This document shows, piece by piece, positions 23,918 through 33,199 of a DNA stretch of 46,185 nucleotides. This stretch comes from Vibrio sp. 16 (lineage in GTDB: Bacteria; Pseudomonadota; Gammaproteobacteria; Enterobacterales; Vibrionaceae), in NCBI RefSeq assembly GCF_963681195.1, contig NZ_OY808999.1:1-46185 (forward strand), in the 5' to 3' direction. The first letter of the stretch is position 1, and the number at the start of each line of letters is the position of its first letter. Below the pieces are notes generated by a model. The model was not told the origin of the DNA and ran no database searches. It was given only the letters and a program-made list of their open reading frames with translations. A program made the translations under genes and the position numbers.

Positions 23918-26651
23918 CGTTCTTCACTTTATGGTTATAAGGTAACACTGAGTTCAACACGCTCAGATCCAAGGAATAGTCTTTGTCCAGAACAAAGAGG
24001 GGATACTCTGCCAAGGTCTCTTTTTGAGCTTGACTAAGTTGTTGAGGGTTTTTGACGTATAAATAGAGTGATTCTCCGACCGTCTTATATTCAAACACAT
24101 CGGGTTGGTGCTTTAGCTGCTTGAGCAGTGCCAGACCGCGTTGCTGAGAGAACTTACCGACGAATAACCATTCATCGATGCGGTTATTTAGGAGCGTTAA
24201 GTTATCCAACGTGCGCTGTTCGTTGAGGTTTTCCTTATCGCTCAACCACTCTAACCCCGGTAAGCAATACCCTTTTGCGGCATGTTCGTTTGGCGCTTTG
24301 TCAAAGACGCAGAGCCCTTGTTTAGAGACCACATTAAATGGCCGCCCTTTTAGATGGCTGACCCGAAATACACCATCACCGGCGACGGGCTCAATATTGA
24401 TGCAGCCGCTGCCTTGACATTGGGCATCCAAGATTGCGTGGCCTTCTAAGTTATCAAGAATGAGCAATGAGCTTTCCAAATAGGTGACGGTGGGAGAAAA
24501 GTAAAGCACCGAACCTGGATAAACGAATGCCTCAAATTCATTGTTATCCAACACAACGGGGAAGCCGGACTCGTCCACTTTCAGCTGGAGTGTCTGGTAA
24601 TCGGTTAAGGGGACCACCCGTTGTTCGACTAACGAAAATCGCTTGGCTAGGCGTTCAGAGTAGCTGATGTAAGACTTAAGGGGCATGGAATCCGATTTCG
24701 TATCAGCTTCCGTCTGGGCAATCTTTTTATCAACCTGCATAAAAGCTTGACCTCGCTCGGGCGAAAACATCACTCCTTGTTGACCGAACGCTTGGGTTCC
24801 TGACACACCGAATGAGAGCGTTTTATCGCCTTGATCATTGAGGTACAGATAGCTGCTTCCTTTTGCCCATTGGGTTTTCCCTGATGCGGAGGCGGTCAGA
24901 TCACTGCTTATGCTATCTGTGCCATTCGTGGTAACACCTAATGCACCATAACTAGACCAATTATCACCACTTTGAGTGACTCGAAGCTGGTTTTGGTTTT
25001 GAACATCCCCATCTTGGTTAACCTGTAAAGTAGACGAGGCTGAATAGTCTTCCCCTAAAGGCATGGACCAAGAGAGCATCACGGAATAGTCACCATCAAA
25101 GCCGGACTGTCTTGAATATTGCGCGGAAATGTCAAATACTCCGCCGAATGCAGGCCGTGACCAACCGCCATAGATTAACTGTTGTTGCGTATCGACGTTA
25201 CTGTCACCCGTATTTTCATACAAACCGACTCGTAGATAACCATGTCCCTCTAAAAAGACGCCAGATACGCCAAGCCCAATGTCACGGTACGAGTCGGAGC
25301 CGTATAAGGTCTGACTCAATTCACTTGCATCGGATGGCAATTTTAACTGCTGATAGTCAATAAACAGCGGCGCAAGAGAAAAGCGACCATATTGAAAGTG
25401 GCCCCCTTTTGAAAACGCACCTAACGCATAGTCGAACGAGTGCTGATCTCCCCAATAATATTGAGCGCCTAATTGATAGTATTGCTCTTCCGATGTGCCG
25501 GTTAGACCAGAACTGAAAAACCAGTTATCGTTCCACCGGTAGGTCATGAGAGTCCGATAATAGTTGCGGTTCGACCGATCTTTATCTTCGTCCCAGCGCC
25601 CGACCCCAACGGCATAATCCCACTCCCCAGGGTTTATAAAATAGGTTGAGTTATTCACCACTTGTCGAGTTTCTTTTAAGATCTCATTGCCAGAGACATT
25701 CAGGGTGAGCGTCAGTTGATAGGTCCCTTTGGGGAGTTCGGCGTAACTGATGTGCTGGGCCCCTTGATTGACGATCTTGTTAAACAGCAATTGTTCGCCA
25801 CGGTAAACTTCAAGTTGTCCAGCTTGCGGGGCAAAAAAGTCGATGCGTTGGTAGTCACTGACACTGTTTTTGTACAAATTTCGGCTAGACGCCAGATAGG
25901 CTGAAAGCCCACTTAACTCGGCGTGGTTACTTAAATAGTCAGTCGCGTTAAAATTGACGCTGTAACGGTTTTTCCCAACCTGAAGTCGGTGGTTTCCATG
26001 CAGTTCTGCCGTATACAGCGCTTGATAGAGTTCGAAATTGTATTGCTCACTGTATTGCGTGTCGATGTTCAGGTAACCTAAAGGTAAACCTGCGATCAAG
26101 GAGTTAGAGATCGTCGCATACTGGTGATCTTTGAAATCACTACTGGCGTAAAGATTCATCCAGTGAATGAGCCCATAGTGTTCATTAAAAGGTGAGGCAA
26201 AGTCGTGCTCAGAGATAGAGCGATCCAACGCGCCGATAGGTAGAATAATTCGCAGTACAGAGCGGTCATAGTCAAAGACGTATTTGGCTTGCATTCCCAC
26301 TTCTAAGGGACAAGTCGCAAGGCGCCCCTTACACTCGGAATCAATCCCGACTCCTTGAGTTAAGTCGGTTAAGATATCTTCCACAATACGGCTTTTCACA
26401 TCATAACGTGTGAGGAACTGTCGAAGTGCTCGATAACCTAGGTCATCCTTTTTGACTCTGACTTGCTCGTAGCTTGCCAGCGCTGAGATGGTTTGAGCTT
26501 GACGAATATCTCCCAATGAGACAGCAACTTTCTTTTCCCGCTCGATAAAAAATTCACTAAAGCCAGAGGGATAATCGTTAGCAGCGACACAATAGGGGCT
26601 CCCCATTAGGGATAAACAACAGGAAATTCCAGCCAACGCATGGGGTTTCAT
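23904..26651 (-). CDS. Outer membrane usher, TcfC/CS1 type
   Basis: The protein of about 915 aa has a signal peptide (MKPHALAGISCCLSLMGSPYCVA), an N-terminal periplasmic domain and a long barrel region with many strands ending in aromatic residues. It closes with a C-terminal E-set-like part (VVLDNNEFEAFVYPGSVLYFSPTV, GVFRVSHLKGRPFNVVSKQGLCVFD). This matches TcfC-like ushers of alpha fimbriae. I choose ATG 26651 because it makes the usual ATGA overlap with the upstream pilin gene and a clean signal peptide; an earlier start at 26696 is open but poor. Confidence 0.82.
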   Translation of the reverse strand: MKPHALAGISCCLSLMGSPYCVAANDYPSGFSEFFIEREKKVAVSLGDIRQAQTISALASYEQVRVKKDDLGYRALRQFLTRYDVKSRIVEDILTDLTQGVGIDSECKGRLATCPLEVGMQAKYVFDYDRSVLRIILPIGALDRSISEHDFASPFNEHYGLIHWMNLYASSDFKDHQYATISNSLIAGLPLGYLNIDTQYSEQYNFELYQALYTAELHGNHRLQVGKNRYSVNFNATDYLSNHAELSGLSAYLASSRNLYKNSVSDYQRIDFFAPQAGQLEVYRGEQLLFNKIVNQGAQHISYAELPKGTYQLTLTLNVSGNEILKETRQVVNNSTYFINPGEWDYAVGVGRWDEDKDRSNRNYYRTLMTYRWNDNWFFSSGLTGTSEEQYYQLGAQYYWGDQHSFDYALGAFSKGGHFQYGRFSLAPLFIDYQQLKLPSDASELSQTLYGSDSYRDIGLGVSGVFLEGHGYLRVGLYENTGDSNVDTQQQLIYGGWSRPAFGGVFDISAQYSRQSGFDGDYSVMLSWSMPLGEDYSASSTLQVNQDGDVQNQNQLRVTQSGDNWSSYGALGVTTNGTDSISSDLTASASGKTQWAKGSSYLYLNDQGDKTLSFGVSGTQAFGQQGVMFSPERGQAFMQVDKKIAQTEADTKSDSMPLKSYISYSERLAKRFSLVEQRVVPLTDYQTLQLKVDESGFPVVLDNNEFEAFVYPGSVLYFSPTVTYLESSLLILDNLEGHAILDAQCQGSGCINIEPVAGDGVFRVSHLKGRPFNVVSKQGLCVFDKAPNEHAAKGYCLPGLEWLSDKENLNEQRTLDNLTLLNNRIDEWLFVGKFSQQRGLALLKQLKHQPDVFEYKTVGESLYLYVKNPQQLSQAQKETLAEYPLFVLDKDYSLDLSVLNSVLPYNHKVKNDEDS

Positions 26652-27139
26652 ACAACTAACTCCGCTGTAAATCCAATAAATCCTCGGCATTCCCATTCAA
26701 CATCGCTTCTTGGCAATTTAGGAAACGCTATTTTTAGTTGATGTGGGCGCCATTTCTCTTGGTTGTTGGTCGTGTTAAAGGAAAACCTTGATGACGTACC
26801 TAAGGCAATAGGTACGCCATCAAGTGACGCCGTCACATTTATCGTTTGTTTCAACGCTTGCTGGTAACAGTGATTATCCGACACGGACAGCTCCAACGTA
26901 TATTGGTCGTAGCTTGATGCCAGTGGGGCCTTAATGGTCATTAATGTAGAGAGCGACGTTAAGGTCTCATTCTGAAAATCGTAATCTAAATGCACATCTT
27001 GATGACGAATAATAAGCGATAACTCACTGCTACTTGTGGTTTTAAACACATTGACGTAGGGGGAGAACTGCACCACAGTTGGTGCAGCCAAAGCATTGGT
27101 ACTCAAAGCAGCGGTAAACGAAAAAATGACGGCTTTCAT
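26648..27139 (-). CDS. Minor fimbrial subunit (putative)
   Basis: The 163-aa secreted protein has a signal peptide ending near LAAP (about 18) and a mature beta-rich domain with two Cys (DNHCYQQ and WECRGF). It stands three bases after the major pilin and overlaps the usher start by four bases, the place of a CooB/minor pilin-like subunit. The family call is from position and size. Confidence 0.62.
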   Translation of the reverse strand: MKAVIFSFTAALSTNALAAPTVVQFSPYVNVFKTTSSSELSLIIRHQDVHLDYDFQNETLTSLSTLMTIKAPLASSYDQYTLELSVSDNHCYQQALKQTINVTASLDGVPIALGTSSRFSFNTTNNQEKWRPHQLKIAFPKLPRSDVEWECRGFIGFTAELVV

Positions 27140-27142
27140 TGG

Positions 27143-27679
27143 TTACACTATGTTACTGACTTCAACATAGGTGCGAACGCTGAACAGCTCGCCTGATGAA
27201 GCACTAAACGTATTGTTTGCCCCTGGCTCAATCTTCATTCGGACCAAATCACTGGTGTGAGCCACGGGGTTTGAGGTAATTTCTGCACCATCGGAAACAC
27301 GTACCAACTTCATTTCGGGTCCAGAGCTCAACCTCACACCAGCTAAGATCGGCTCCATAAATGCCAGCTTGATATCAAAACTGGCGGAGACGTCTTGGTT
27401 GGTTTTGTTTACCACGTTAAAAGCTAGCTCCGACGAGCCTTCAAGTTCATAGTCGCCGTTGCCCAATGATTTGAGCATCAAAGAACCGCTGGTCAGTGAG
27501 GGGTAACTTTCGGCACTTTTGATCTCGAAGCTGCTATCGACAGAGGCCGTTGGAATGGTCGCTGACCACTGTAGATACGTGGCGGCAATGTTGGCCATCG
27601 CACTGGGTACGATAAACAGTGACAACAGTGCCCCCATGGCACTGATCGTCGATAAAGACATATTGAATTGAGTTTTCAT
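27143..27679 (-). CDS. Major fimbrial subunit, CS1 type
   Basis: The 178-aa protein has a signal peptide (cleavage after SAMA, about 29) and a Cys-free, Ser/Thr-rich beta domain. This includes ATYLQWSATIPTASVDSSFEI and a final strand SGELFSVRTYVEVSNIV that could be the donor strand region, both typical of CS1-like major pilins. It is first in the operon, where the most abundant subunit is expected. Confidence 0.72.
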   Translation of the reverse strand: MKTQFNMSLSTISAMGALLSLFIVPSAMANIAATYLQWSATIPTASVDSSFEIKSAESYPSLTSGSLMLKSLGNGDYELEGSSELAFNVVNKTNQDVSASFDIKLAFMEPILAGVRLSSGPEMKLVRVSDGAEITSNPVAHTSDLVRMKIEPGANNTFSASSGELFSVRTYVEVSNIV

Positions 27680-27799
27680 GAATCATTCCTTGTAAAGTGA
27701 ATATTGGTTGTCTAGCTAACGAACATTGTTTATTGATTATGTGGTGTGTAACTTCCTCCTTTTTGATGCCTCATTACACGAACGAAACGGTCCTATTTA

Positions 27800-29539
27800 T
27801 TAGGGGGCAGAGAAACGGATCACAACATCTTTCGGCCTGCCGCCTAGATTGTGATTCACAAAGGAAATGGTACTCTCACCCGCCATCTGACTGGTGAAAT
27901 AGAAAGAGAGCTCCCCTTTGTGGTTTGAATACTTGGTTTTGCCCAGTTCTCCGCCATAAAATTGCGCATTGCCATTTCTTACACTGGCGCTTAAAGGTAC
28001 TCCCTTAGCGGTTCTAGTTTGTCCAAAGGGATAGGTTTCCTTCACATTAAAAGTCAAAACCACTTGATCTTTACCATCGGCGACGGCCTCCGTTGAGCCT
28101 ACATACTCAAACAGAACGGTTTGGGCGCATGAAGAGTAGACTTCATTCACTTCATCCGTTTTTAGACCTGTTTTCATATCCAACGCATGGTAAGTAAACT
28201 CGGGAACCTTTAAATACAAGTAAGGCTTGTCGGTAGGCCAACCGGCTTTCTCCACTAAGTTCAAGTCTCCTTCGAGTAATTGTTGTAAATGAACTAGACG
28301 TGGTGTCCGACCAAAAAAATCGCAGTACGTAGAGGCATCCTCGAGTGACATCGTGAGCATGTCTTTCTCTACCGAGGTGTCATAATGTTTGCCGATGGAT
28401 ATTCCAAAGAGTGAAAAGTTGTACCCCTCTGATTCCGCGTAAGTTTCTGGTGCACTGAATACCCTGTGGTTGTCCAAGACGATCTTTTCCCAATACCTTG
28501 GAATTGCGACATCAAACGTCAGTACATTTCCGGAATATCCGCCAGCACTCCCTCCTGAGGTGGTATTGTCATATACCATGTAATAGACATAATGCCGGCC
28601 TGGCTGCGACGCGGAGAAACGAAAAGATTTGTTCTGATCACTACCTGATATCACTTCAACATTGGCAGTGGAGCTCTTCACTTCAAACAATTGATAATCA
28701 AATGTCCCAGCTTGAACAAACGAAGAGACGTCAACAATAACCTCTTCATCGAGAAAGTATTCTTTTCGAGAGCCATCCTTCGGTAAGTGACCGCTACCAG
28801 CATCGACGCTAACATAACCAGGGTCTTGTACTGTCACATAGATTTGCCCTAGTCGGATTGCGGGTTTATTGATTCTTTGGTTGAATCGATTGGCTTGAGC
28901 GCTGGTATCAACGGTTCTAATCTTATAGTCAATCACGGCAAGACCTGACTGGCTGGCAAGAGAAGCATCAATATTAATGTTGCCATTCGCGAGAGCCGTG
29001 GCCTGAACACCTCCTTGTACCGACACGATGCTGTCTAACACGAATCCTGGCTCGATTGGTAAGACCATCTCGCTTTGCAGACCTCGGACAAGTTCATGAC
29101 TTAGCGGGGTTACCTCAAATTCCTCTTGCGTGCTCGTCAGGACCCGAGCTTGGCTTTTGCGTTGAACGATGTCACCATCGGCATTTGTCGCCGTCACGGT
29201 ATATTGATAGATACACACATCTTGATGTTTCACGAAGTAGAATCCACGACGGTTAATACTATTGACCAAGCAAACCTGGTCTAAATCCGATACGGCGAGC
29301 ACATCAAGCCTGTAGTCGAGTTCTCTCTCTGAGTCGCTGGAAATATATGGCGTGAGATCTATAAATCCTTGATTGTCTGAGACATTAACTAGAACGGGTT
29401 GTAGCTGAAGTGACGCAGAACCTTGCCCCTGTCCTGATGTTCCTTTCTCAGTCTCTTGGCAACCAACGAGAAAAAACTGAACAACGGCAAGAAAAAATAT
29501 GGCCGTTGATCGAATTACTACGTTATCGTTATGAATCAT
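27800..29539 (-). CDS. Large lipoprotein with Ig-like (Big_1) domain, adhesin-like
   Basis: The 579-aa protein has a lipobox (FFLVGC, Cys27) so it is lipid-anchored. It then has several beta domains including a cadherin-like stretch (YQYTVTATNADGDIVQRK). A C-type-lectin-like segment (RTPRLVHLQQLLEGDLNLVEKAGWPTDKPYLYLKV) precedes the last domain, and the final invasin-type Ig domain begins VADGKDQVVLTFNVKETYPFG. It precedes the pilin gene on the same strand by about 120 bp, so it is probably a surface adhesin accompanying the fimbriae. Confidence 0.68.
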   Translation of the reverse strand: MIHNDNVVIRSTAIFFLAVVQFFLVGCQETEKGTSGQGQGSASLQLQPVLVNVSDNQGFIDLTPYISSDSERELDYRLDVLAVSDLDQVCLVNSINRRGFYFVKHQDVCIYQYTVTATNADGDIVQRKSQARVLTSTQEEFEVTPLSHELVRGLQSEMVLPIEPGFVLDSIVSVQGGVQATALANGNINIDASLASQSGLAVIDYKIRTVDTSAQANRFNQRINKPAIRLGQIYVTVQDPGYVSVDAGSGHLPKDGSRKEYFLDEEVIVDVSSFVQAGTFDYQLFEVKSSTANVEVISGSDQNKSFRFSASQPGRHYVYYMVYDNTTSGGSAGGYSGNVLTFDVAIPRYWEKIVLDNHRVFSAPETYAESEGYNFSLFGISIGKHYDTSVEKDMLTMSLEDASTYCDFFGRTPRLVHLQQLLEGDLNLVEKAGWPTDKPYLYLKVPEFTYHALDMKTGLKTDEVNEVYSSCAQTVLFEYVGSTEAVADGKDQVVLTFNVKETYPFGQTRTAKGVPLSASVRNGNAQFYGGELGKTKYSNHKGELSFYFTSQMAGESTISFVNHNLGGRPKDVVIRFSAP

Positions 29540-29741
29540 ATCTTTCGTTCTTTGTTAAGATTAAAACCTGAATGCAGAAATATTAAGCACTTCAACGATG
29601 TGCTAGGTACTTGGAGAGATTAATATTCATAATTAATTCTATTTAATAATTTAAATATATTTATAGGTAAATTATTGATATTTATGAACATTAGTTTAAA
29701 GGCAGTAAGTGACTAAAGTTCTAGTCGAGAACTCCACAGCA

Positions 29742-30209
29742 TCAGGTCATCGCCCTCCACCACTGAGATTTCTGTCTGAGTAACATCATCTCCGTTTCTT
29801 TAGCTAATACCGCCAATAACAAGGAAAGTGGGGTCGTTACTTGCTGCTGGGTGACATTTTTCGTCAGTGCCGATAATTGACTTTGTAGTGTATGAACCAA
29901 CTCCATCACCTCTGGTTGAGGTTCAGAAGGAAGCTGCGCGAAGCGGCGCTCTAATTGCATCTTGGTAAAGTGCAATTGCCAGATCGCATCAACCTGATGG
30001 GCATAATTTGGTGCGTCTTCATCTTCACAAAGATAACGGTTGAGAAAATACGTCAACGCATTGCAAGCTGGGCAATCGTTTTTTAGGTGTTGACAAGATT
30101 GGCCGGGGTCTTGCGGTATGCTGCGAGATTGAGTGGGAAGAAGAGGGACAACCTTCCCCTGATTTGGGTGACTAGGGACGGGCTTACTTTTCATAGATTG
30201 ACTCCTCAT
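29742..30209 (-). CDS. Hypothetical protein with Cys-His motif
   Basis: The 155-aa soluble protein has a disordered Pro/Ser-rich start and a possible metal-binding C-x2-H-x3-DC-x2-C cluster (SCQHLKNDCPACN, about 38-50). A helical remainder (FTKMQLERRFAQL, ELVHTLQSQLSALTKNV) follows. No family is recognised. It lies upstream of the lipoprotein and fimbrial genes on the same strand and might be regulatory. Confidence 0.5.
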   Translation of the reverse strand: MRSQSMKSKPVPSHPNQGKVVPLLPTQSRSIPQDPGQSCQHLKNDCPACNALTYFLNRYLCEDEDAPNYAHQVDAIWQLHFTKMQLERRFAQLPSEPQPEVMELVHTLQSQLSALTKNVTQQQVTTPLSLLLAVLAKETEMMLLRQKSQWWRAMT

Positions 30210-30290
30210 TTGTCTAGACGATATATATGTAGATACAGGTCGGTTCGTCTCTTACTCTTTATGAAGAATCGAGGTGAAGGAAAGTTAATA

Positions 30291-30377
30291 ATGAATTATT
30301 TACATCCATTGCCAATTAGAATTAGAGAGGTATTAAGATTAAGAAGACGTAAGATGGCAAAAATAACTATTTATTAA
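30291..30377 (+). CDS. Possible 28-aa cationic peptide
   Basis: A 28-codon frame has AAGGAAAG seven bases upstream of ATG 30291. The peptide is strongly basic (a run RLRRRKMAK in its second half) with a hydrophobic start MNYLHPLPIRI. It is convergent with, and overlaps by 11 bp, the gene at 30367. Size and overlap make it uncertain; it may be chance. Confidence 0.25.
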   Translation: MNYLHPLPIRIREVLRLRRRKMAKITIY

Positions 30378-30774
30378 TGCAATCCATGTCATACGCTTTT
30401 AATTCGGTAGGGTATAAAGAAAGCCGAGAGGAAATGGAGCGGACTTGAGATCGTGCTTCCTCAAGGTCAACACTGCCAAGTAACACGTTCGCAGCCGTAG
30501 CACCCAGTTTGTCTAGATCCGCTTCACTGATCCCTAAACGCGTAATACCACGTAGTGAAAAATGCAGCCCCTCTGACTCCACCAAAGGAATCGCTTGGAC
30601 AAAAATTCCCACTTTAGCCAAGCGATAACTTGCCGTGTGAGCGCCCTCGGGGTGGCTCCACCGAATAATCACCTGCTGAGCAATCGGAAACTGATCATCA
30701 ACCACGTAAGCGCTTACCCCGTTGTGGCACAGCACTTGTGCAAAGCGCTTGGCATTTTGCATCACCTTTTTCAT
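30367..30774 (-). CDS. Hypothetical protein, paralogue of the protein at 41399
   Basis: The 135-aa protein begins with a helix (KKVMQNAKRFAQVLCHNGV) and a beta-rich region (QQVIIRWSHPEGAHTASYRLAKVGIFVQAIPL). Its first 66 residues align without gaps to the 71-aa protein at 41399-41614 (QQVI(I/V)RW, EGA, RL(A/S)KVGI(F/Y)..A(I/V)PL). The rest (LDKLGATAANVLLGSVDLEEARSQVRS) is absent there. No known family. The pairing of one paralogue with ycaO2 suggests a link to peptide modification. Confidence 0.62.
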   Translation of the reverse strand: MKKVMQNAKRFAQVLCHNGVSAYVVDDQFPIAQQVIIRWSHPEGAHTASYRLAKVGIFVQAIPLVESEGLHFSLRGITRLGISEADLDKLGATAANVLLGSVDLEEARSQVRSISSRLSLYPTELKAYDMDCINK

Positions 30775-31175
30775 CGGTTACTTCCTTCTAGGCCTGTCAA
30801 AACAAACAAAGAAAATTGAACTGGCTGTTAGGTCGGTTCATGTTTCTGGGATAATAAGATGACACTCGGTGGTAGATGCCCCAAATTAATTTATCACTGT
30901 TAATTTATAATTGATCATTAATAATTTCCTCCCCCTCCTGCTACCTTGCTACCTTCATTGCGTTGCTATGATGATATTTGGTCACGAAGCGAACTTCTTG
31001 ATGGTATACGCATGTTGAAGAAGTAGCTCTGGCCTCCGCTATTAATCAGTATCTTGCCTAGCAGCATCCTGTAAATTTGCTAACTTCTATCGGTTAGAGG
31101 GTATCTGTCGACACACACTATTGGGCAGTAACACCCTCTCTTTTTTTTATCTCTATCGTAAGGGAGCTCGATTGC
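30775..31175. promoter_or_regulatory. Gene-free regulatory region before ibrA
   Basis: No gene is seen in these 401 bases. The left part is AT-rich (TTAATTTATCACTGTTAATTTATAATTGATCATTAATAA, split around 30892-30930) and would hold promoters for both directions. The right part is a leader ending in an intrinsic terminator at 31096-31148. Confidence 0.45.
31096..31148 (+). terminator. Intrinsic terminator in the ibrA leader
   Basis: AGAGGGT (31096-31102) pairs with ACCCTCT (31133-31139), followed by C and eight T (31141-31148). It lies only 27 bases before the ibrA ATG on the same strand, so it must be read through for expression, or it ends a small RNA made from the leader. Confidence 0.6.
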
Positions 31176-32435
31176 ATGCAAGTTACCCCCACTATGCCTG
31201 TCAGCCGAAGAAAAATCCCACTACAGCAAAATGTCTTAGACGCAGCACGAGCAAGGATTCGCTTTGTGTTCGATCACTTCGACCATGTCTATGTCTCTTT
31301 TTCTGGAGGTAAAGATTCTGGGGTGCTGCTCAATTTAACTATTGAAGAAGCAGAAAGAAGGCAACAACTGCCTGTAGACGTTCTCATTGTCGACTTTGAA
31401 GCTCAGTACGAAGAGACCCGCACCTTCATCATACGAATGATCGCCACGGGTAAAATTAACCCCTACTGGGTCTGTTTACCGATTAGCTTACGAAATTCGC
31501 TCTCTCAGTTTCAGCCGAAGTGGCTATGTTGGGACCCTAAACTAAAACAAGACTGGGTCAAGCCACTGCCATGCCATGCCAGTGTTATCAGCCATCCAAA
31601 AGTCCTGCCTTTTTTCTCACCGGGTATGGAATTTGAAGACTTTGTGGTCGACTTTGCTCGTTGGTATCAGCAACAAAAGCAAGGCTTAGTCGCTGCCCTT
31701 ATTGGGCTGAGAGCTGACGAGTCATTACATCGATTTAACACTGTAAAAAACCCCTATAAAGAAAAGTTTCAAGAGCAATATTGGACGACGAAGATGCAAC
31801 CCGATGTCTTTATGGCCTACCCGATCTACGATTGGAAAACTCGAGATATCTGGATTGCGAACGCTCGATTTGGATGGGACTACAACCGAATTTACGACTT
31901 GATGAATAAAGCTGGCGTGCCATTGTCGATGCAACGACTCTGTCAGCCTTTCGGCGACGAACAACGTAAAGGTTTGTGGCTCTATCAAATATTAGAGCCT
32001 CACACTTGGCAAAAACTCGTGTCTCGTGTGGAGGGCAGTAACTTCGGGGCTCGCTACAGTAAACAGCAAGGACACATTTTGGGGTACTATCGATTTCAAT
32101 TACCCCCAGGGTTCACCTATAAACAATACTGTAAATTCTTGCTCAGCACGATGCCCCCCAATATCGAAAAACACTACCGTGAGCGTATCTACAAGTTCCT
32201 AATTTGGTGGAAGAACAATGCCAAGAAAAAAGGGATAACCCATATTCCAGATTACGCTGACAGCAAACTCGAATCCAAAAAACAAGTGCCAAGCTGGAGA
32301 CGGATTTGTAAAGTATTGATCAAAAATGACTACTGGTGTCGTGGGCTTTCTTTCGGCTACAACAAAACGGTGGCTAAGCAATATCACGCCCTATACGATG
32401 ATAAGATAGAAAAGGACACACAGTGGAAAAGGTAA
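31176..32435 (+). CDS. ibrA: IbrA-like PAPS reductase-family protein
   Basis: The 419-aa protein has the ATP-pyrophosphatase PP-loop SFSGGKDSG at 41-49 and the architecture of phosphoadenosine phosphosulfate reductase-like DUF3440 proteins (FEAQYEETRTFI; AALIGLRADESLHR; CQPFGDEQRKGLWLYQ). IbrA is known with IbrB as an activator of Ig-binding protein genes in E. coli. The fold is shared with DndC of DNA phosphorothioation, so a nucleic-acid modification role is also possible. AAGGGAG supports the start; it overlaps ibrB by 13 bp. Confidence 0.85.
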   Translation: MQVTPTMPVSRRKIPLQQNVLDAARARIRFVFDHFDHVYVSFSGGKDSGVLLNLTIEEAERRQQLPVDVLIVDFEAQYEETRTFIIRMIATGKINPYWVCLPISLRNSLSQFQPKWLCWDPKLKQDWVKPLPCHASVISHPKVLPFFSPGMEFEDFVVDFARWYQQQKQGLVAALIGLRADESLHRFNTVKNPYKEKFQEQYWTTKMQPDVFMAYPIYDWKTRDIWIANARFGWDYNRIYDLMNKAGVPLSMQRLCQPFGDEQRKGLWLYQILEPHTWQKLVSRVEGSNFGARYSKQQGHILGYYRFQLPPGFTYKQYCKFLLSTMPPNIEKHYRERIYKFLIWWKNNAKKKGITHIPDYADSKLESKKQVPSWRRICKVLIKNDYWCRGLSFGYNKTVAKQYHALYDDKIEKDTQWKR

Positions 32436-33055
32436 ACAACAACCCCAAAGACACTTTGAGGGGACTCAACGCAGACACCGTACGTAAACAAGATCTTGAA
32501 CACTGGGTTCGTATCTATAATGATACCATCCTGCAACTGTCTAAACAGTTTCCGATGACCTTACCTCCCGCGTGCCAATTGCAGCTTATCCCTCTCGAAT
32601 GCATTGATGCAAATCATTACAACCCTAACAAAATGGCTCCCCCAGAAAGTCATTTACTGCAACATTCGATTAAGAAGAATGGCTTTACCATGCCCATCAT
32701 CCTCAACCGAGTGAAAGGCCGCGAACGCTATACCTTAGTCGACGGTTTTCATCGTTTTTCTCTATTAAATACGTCCCCTGACTTACAAGCTTTACCTGGT
32801 TATATTCCAGCGCTCATCCTAGACCTTCCCGAGGAAAAATGCATTTCGACCTCAGTTCGTCACAATGTTGCTCGGGGCGCCCATCAGGTTGAACTGACCG
32901 CAAACCTCACCATTAAACTGCGAGAAATGGGGTGGAGTAATGAAAAAATTGGTAAAGAGCTCGGGATGGAGCCGGATGAAGTACTAAGGATGCAGCAAAT
33001 CACAGGGTTAGCGAGCGCATTTAGAGATCAAGACTTCTCCCAAGCTTGGCGCTGA
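32423..33055 (+). CDS. ibrB: IbrB-like ParB/sulfiredoxin-fold protein
   Basis: The 210-aa protein has a ParB-like N-terminal domain (LIPLECIDANHYNPNKMAPPESHLLQHSIKKNGFTMPIIL then TLVDGFHRF, with the GFHR motif) and a short helix-turn-helix-like end (WSNEKIGKELGMEPDEVLRMQQITGL). It is the standard partner of IbrA, here overlapping it. It is unrelated in sequence to the partition ParB at 39164. Confidence 0.85.
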   Translation: MEKVNNNPKDTLRGLNADTVRKQDLEHWVRIYNDTILQLSKQFPMTLPPACQLQLIPLECIDANHYNPNKMAPPESHLLQHSIKKNGFTMPIILNRVKGRERYTLVDGFHRFSLLNTSPDLQALPGYIPALILDLPEEKCISTSVRHNVARGAHQVELTANLTIKLREMGWSNEKIGKELGMEPDEVLRMQQITGLASAFRDQDFSQAWR

Positions 33056-33199
33056 CAGAACTTATTCAGCTCAAGATTATGGTTTAATTTATCCAACATT
33101 TATTATTTCATTCTAGGTCACCATCGATAGATTGGGTGTTTAAAATGCGTGTTTCTCAAATCGCGCTCTTGACCTACTCTTGCAAAAGGAACCCTATCT

